Assembly (NCBI GenBank): GCA_009927195.1
Contig: RFNL01000282.1
Span: 1 to 7,432, forward strand
Direction: 5' to 3'
From: Betaproteobacteria bacterium
Lineage (GTDB): Bacteria > Pseudomonadota > Gammaproteobacteria > Burkholderiales > Burkholderiaceae_C
Length of the DNA stretch: 7,432 bases
Shown here: positions 6,416-7,432 of the stretch, piece after piece
Layout of the letters: every line of letters starts with the position of its first letter
How positions within the stretch are numbered: the first letter of the stretch is position 1
Made by a program: the position numbers and the translations under genes
The notes under the pieces: model-generated
Databases searched by the model: none
What the model saw: the letters and a program-made list of their open reading frames with translations, nothing else
What the model was told of the DNA's origin: nothing

Positions 6416-7432
6416 TCACTCAGTGGCCTTTCTTTCCTCAAACAAATCAACCTGGTCGGTTTTGCGGGTCACGCCGGATGAAACCTCTGCGTCAACCCGT
6501 GACTGCGCCCATTCTTTTCGCATGAGCGAACCCACCCTCACCCCCAGCAAACGCAAGCGCTGGTGCAAGGCCACCCGTTTGAGGCACAAACCAGCGTGCT
6601 GCCGAATGGCTTGGGCATCGGCCGTGTAATGGTCCAAGGTGGTGTCGCGGGTCACGCTTTTGAAGTTGTCGTAGCGCAGTTTGATGCCAATGGTTTTGCC
6701 CACATAGCCTTTGCGCTGTAAATCGGCCGCCACTTGTTCACACAACCGGGTGAAGATGGCACCCAATTGTGCGCGGTCGTGCACCGCATGCAAGTCGCGC
6801 TCAAATGTGGTTTCGCGGCTCATGGAAACGGGCTCGCTCACGGTTTGCACCGGCCGGTCGTCTTGGCCTCGGGCGGCGTCGTGCAACCATGCCCCGTAAG
6901 ACTTGCCAAATTCGGCAAGCAACCAAGCGCGCTCGCGGGTGGCCAATTCGCCAATCGTGCGGATGCCATGGGCCGATAATTTGGCCTCGGCTTTGGGGCC
7001 AATGCCGTTGATCTTGCGACAGGGCAAGGGCCAAATGTGGGTGGCCAAATCTGCTGGATGCAAGATGGAAATGCCATTGGGCTTGTTCAGTTCGCTGGCC
7101 ATCTTGGCCAGCAGTTTGTTGGGGGCCACGCCGATCGAGCAGGTCAGGCCCGTGGCTTGAAAAATGCTCTTTTGGATCAACCGCGCCAGCACCCGACCGC
7201 CTTCGCGCTGACCGCCGGGCACCTGGGTGAAGTCGATGTACACCTCGTCCACGCCCCGGTCTTCCATCAGCGGGGCAATGTCGGTGATGATGGATTTGAA
7301 CTGGCGCGAGTAGTGGCGGTATTGCTCAAAGTCCACGGGCAACAAAATCGCATCGGGGCAGAGTTTGGCCGCCTTCATCACGCCCATGGCCGAGCCCACA
7401 CCAAACTGGCGTGCGGCATAGGTGGCGGTGGT
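6416..7432 (-). CDS. dinB: DNA polymerase IV, Y-family translesion polymerase (5' end beyond window)
   Basis: 338 codons are visible and the frame stays open to the window edge at 7432. A GTG at 7399 is not the true start, because the codons before it (TTATYAARQFG) continue the family sequence. Comparison with E. coli DinB suggests about 40 N-terminal residues are missing, including the first catalytic aspartate. Counting from the edge, the palm residues Asp62-Glu63 (VDEVYIDF) are present, followed by SIGVAPNKLLAKMASELNKP (99-118), a helix-hairpin-helix thumb motif INGIGPKAEAKLSAHGI (141-157), and the little-finger domain ending near RLLGVRVGSL. The C-terminus carries QVDLF, twelve residues from the end, which is the beta-clamp binding motif. 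The enzyme copies past damaged bases with low fidelity. The fingers motif reads FGVGSAM instead of the common FGVRSAM. It is convergent with the receptor gene and unrelated to that operon. Confidence 0.93.
   Translation of the reverse strand, partial: TTATYAARQFGVGSAMGVMKAAKLCPDAILLPVDFEQYRHYSRQFKSIITDIAPLMEDRGVDEVYIDFTQVPGGQREGGRVLARLIQKSIFQATGLTCSIGVAPNKLLAKMASELNKPNGISILHPADLATHIWPLPCRKINGIGPKAEAKLSAHGIRTIGELATRERAWLLAEFGKSYGAWLHDAARGQDDRPVQTVSEPVSMSRETTFERDLHAVHDRAQLGAIFTRLCEQVAADLQRKGYVGKTIGIKLRYDNFKSVTRDTTLDHYTADAQAIRQHAGLCLKRVALHQRLRLLGVRVGSLMRKEWAQSRVDAEVSSGVTRKTDQVDLFEERKATE

Noticed and set aside
6463..6656. A repeated GCGGGTCACGC in the dinB gene (around 6463 and 6647)
   Set aside because: Both copies are coding for VTR-like tripeptides in the same gene, and an 11-base match is unremarkable.

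Overview
The window reads as ordinary chromosome of a Burkholderiales bacterium, most likely Comamonadaceae (Limnohabitans/Polaromonas/Rhodoferax-like). The reasons are a Bug-family (TctC-type) solute receptor, the style of the DUF1993, QOR and DinB proteins, and a moderately high GC content. This placement comes from family resemblance by eye; no search was run. Seven genes fill almost the whole window, and there is no RNA gene, CRISPR array, insertion sequence or long gene-free stretch.

Layout: (1) 44-562 (+) is a DUF1993 protein, converging on (2) 615-1544 (-), a ten-helix EamA/DMT inner-membrane transporter. (3) A 135-bp divergent promoter region leads into 1680-2663 (+), a zinc-independent NADPH:quinone oxidoreductase of the Qor family. 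Only 19 bp later comes (4) 2683-3585 (+), a secreted, probably outer-membrane beta-barrel protein of unknown role. (5) 3642-4286 (-) is a GntR/FCD regulator, separated by a 93-bp AT-rich intergenic region with an operator-like dyad from (6) 4380-5327 (+), a PdxA-family dehydrogenase. That gene is followed after 34 bp by (7) 5362-6348 (+), a periplasmic Bug solute receptor. (8) 6416-7432 (-) is DNA polymerase IV (DinB), whose N-terminus lies beyond the right edge.

The most coherent functional unit is regulator / dehydrogenase / receptor (3642-6348). The receptor would capture an organic acid in the periplasm, the PdxA-like enzyme would oxidise a hydroxy-acid phosphate or related compound in the cytoplasm, and the divergent FCD regulator would respond to a ligand and control both promoters. 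The usual companions are absent here: no DUF1537 kinase for a D-threonate/D-erythronate route, no ring dioxygenase for a terephthalate-like route, and no TctA/TctB membrane subunits. The substrate is therefore open. The rest (transporter, quinone reductase, DinB) is housekeeping or general accessory content, and I see no strong sign of a wholly new system.
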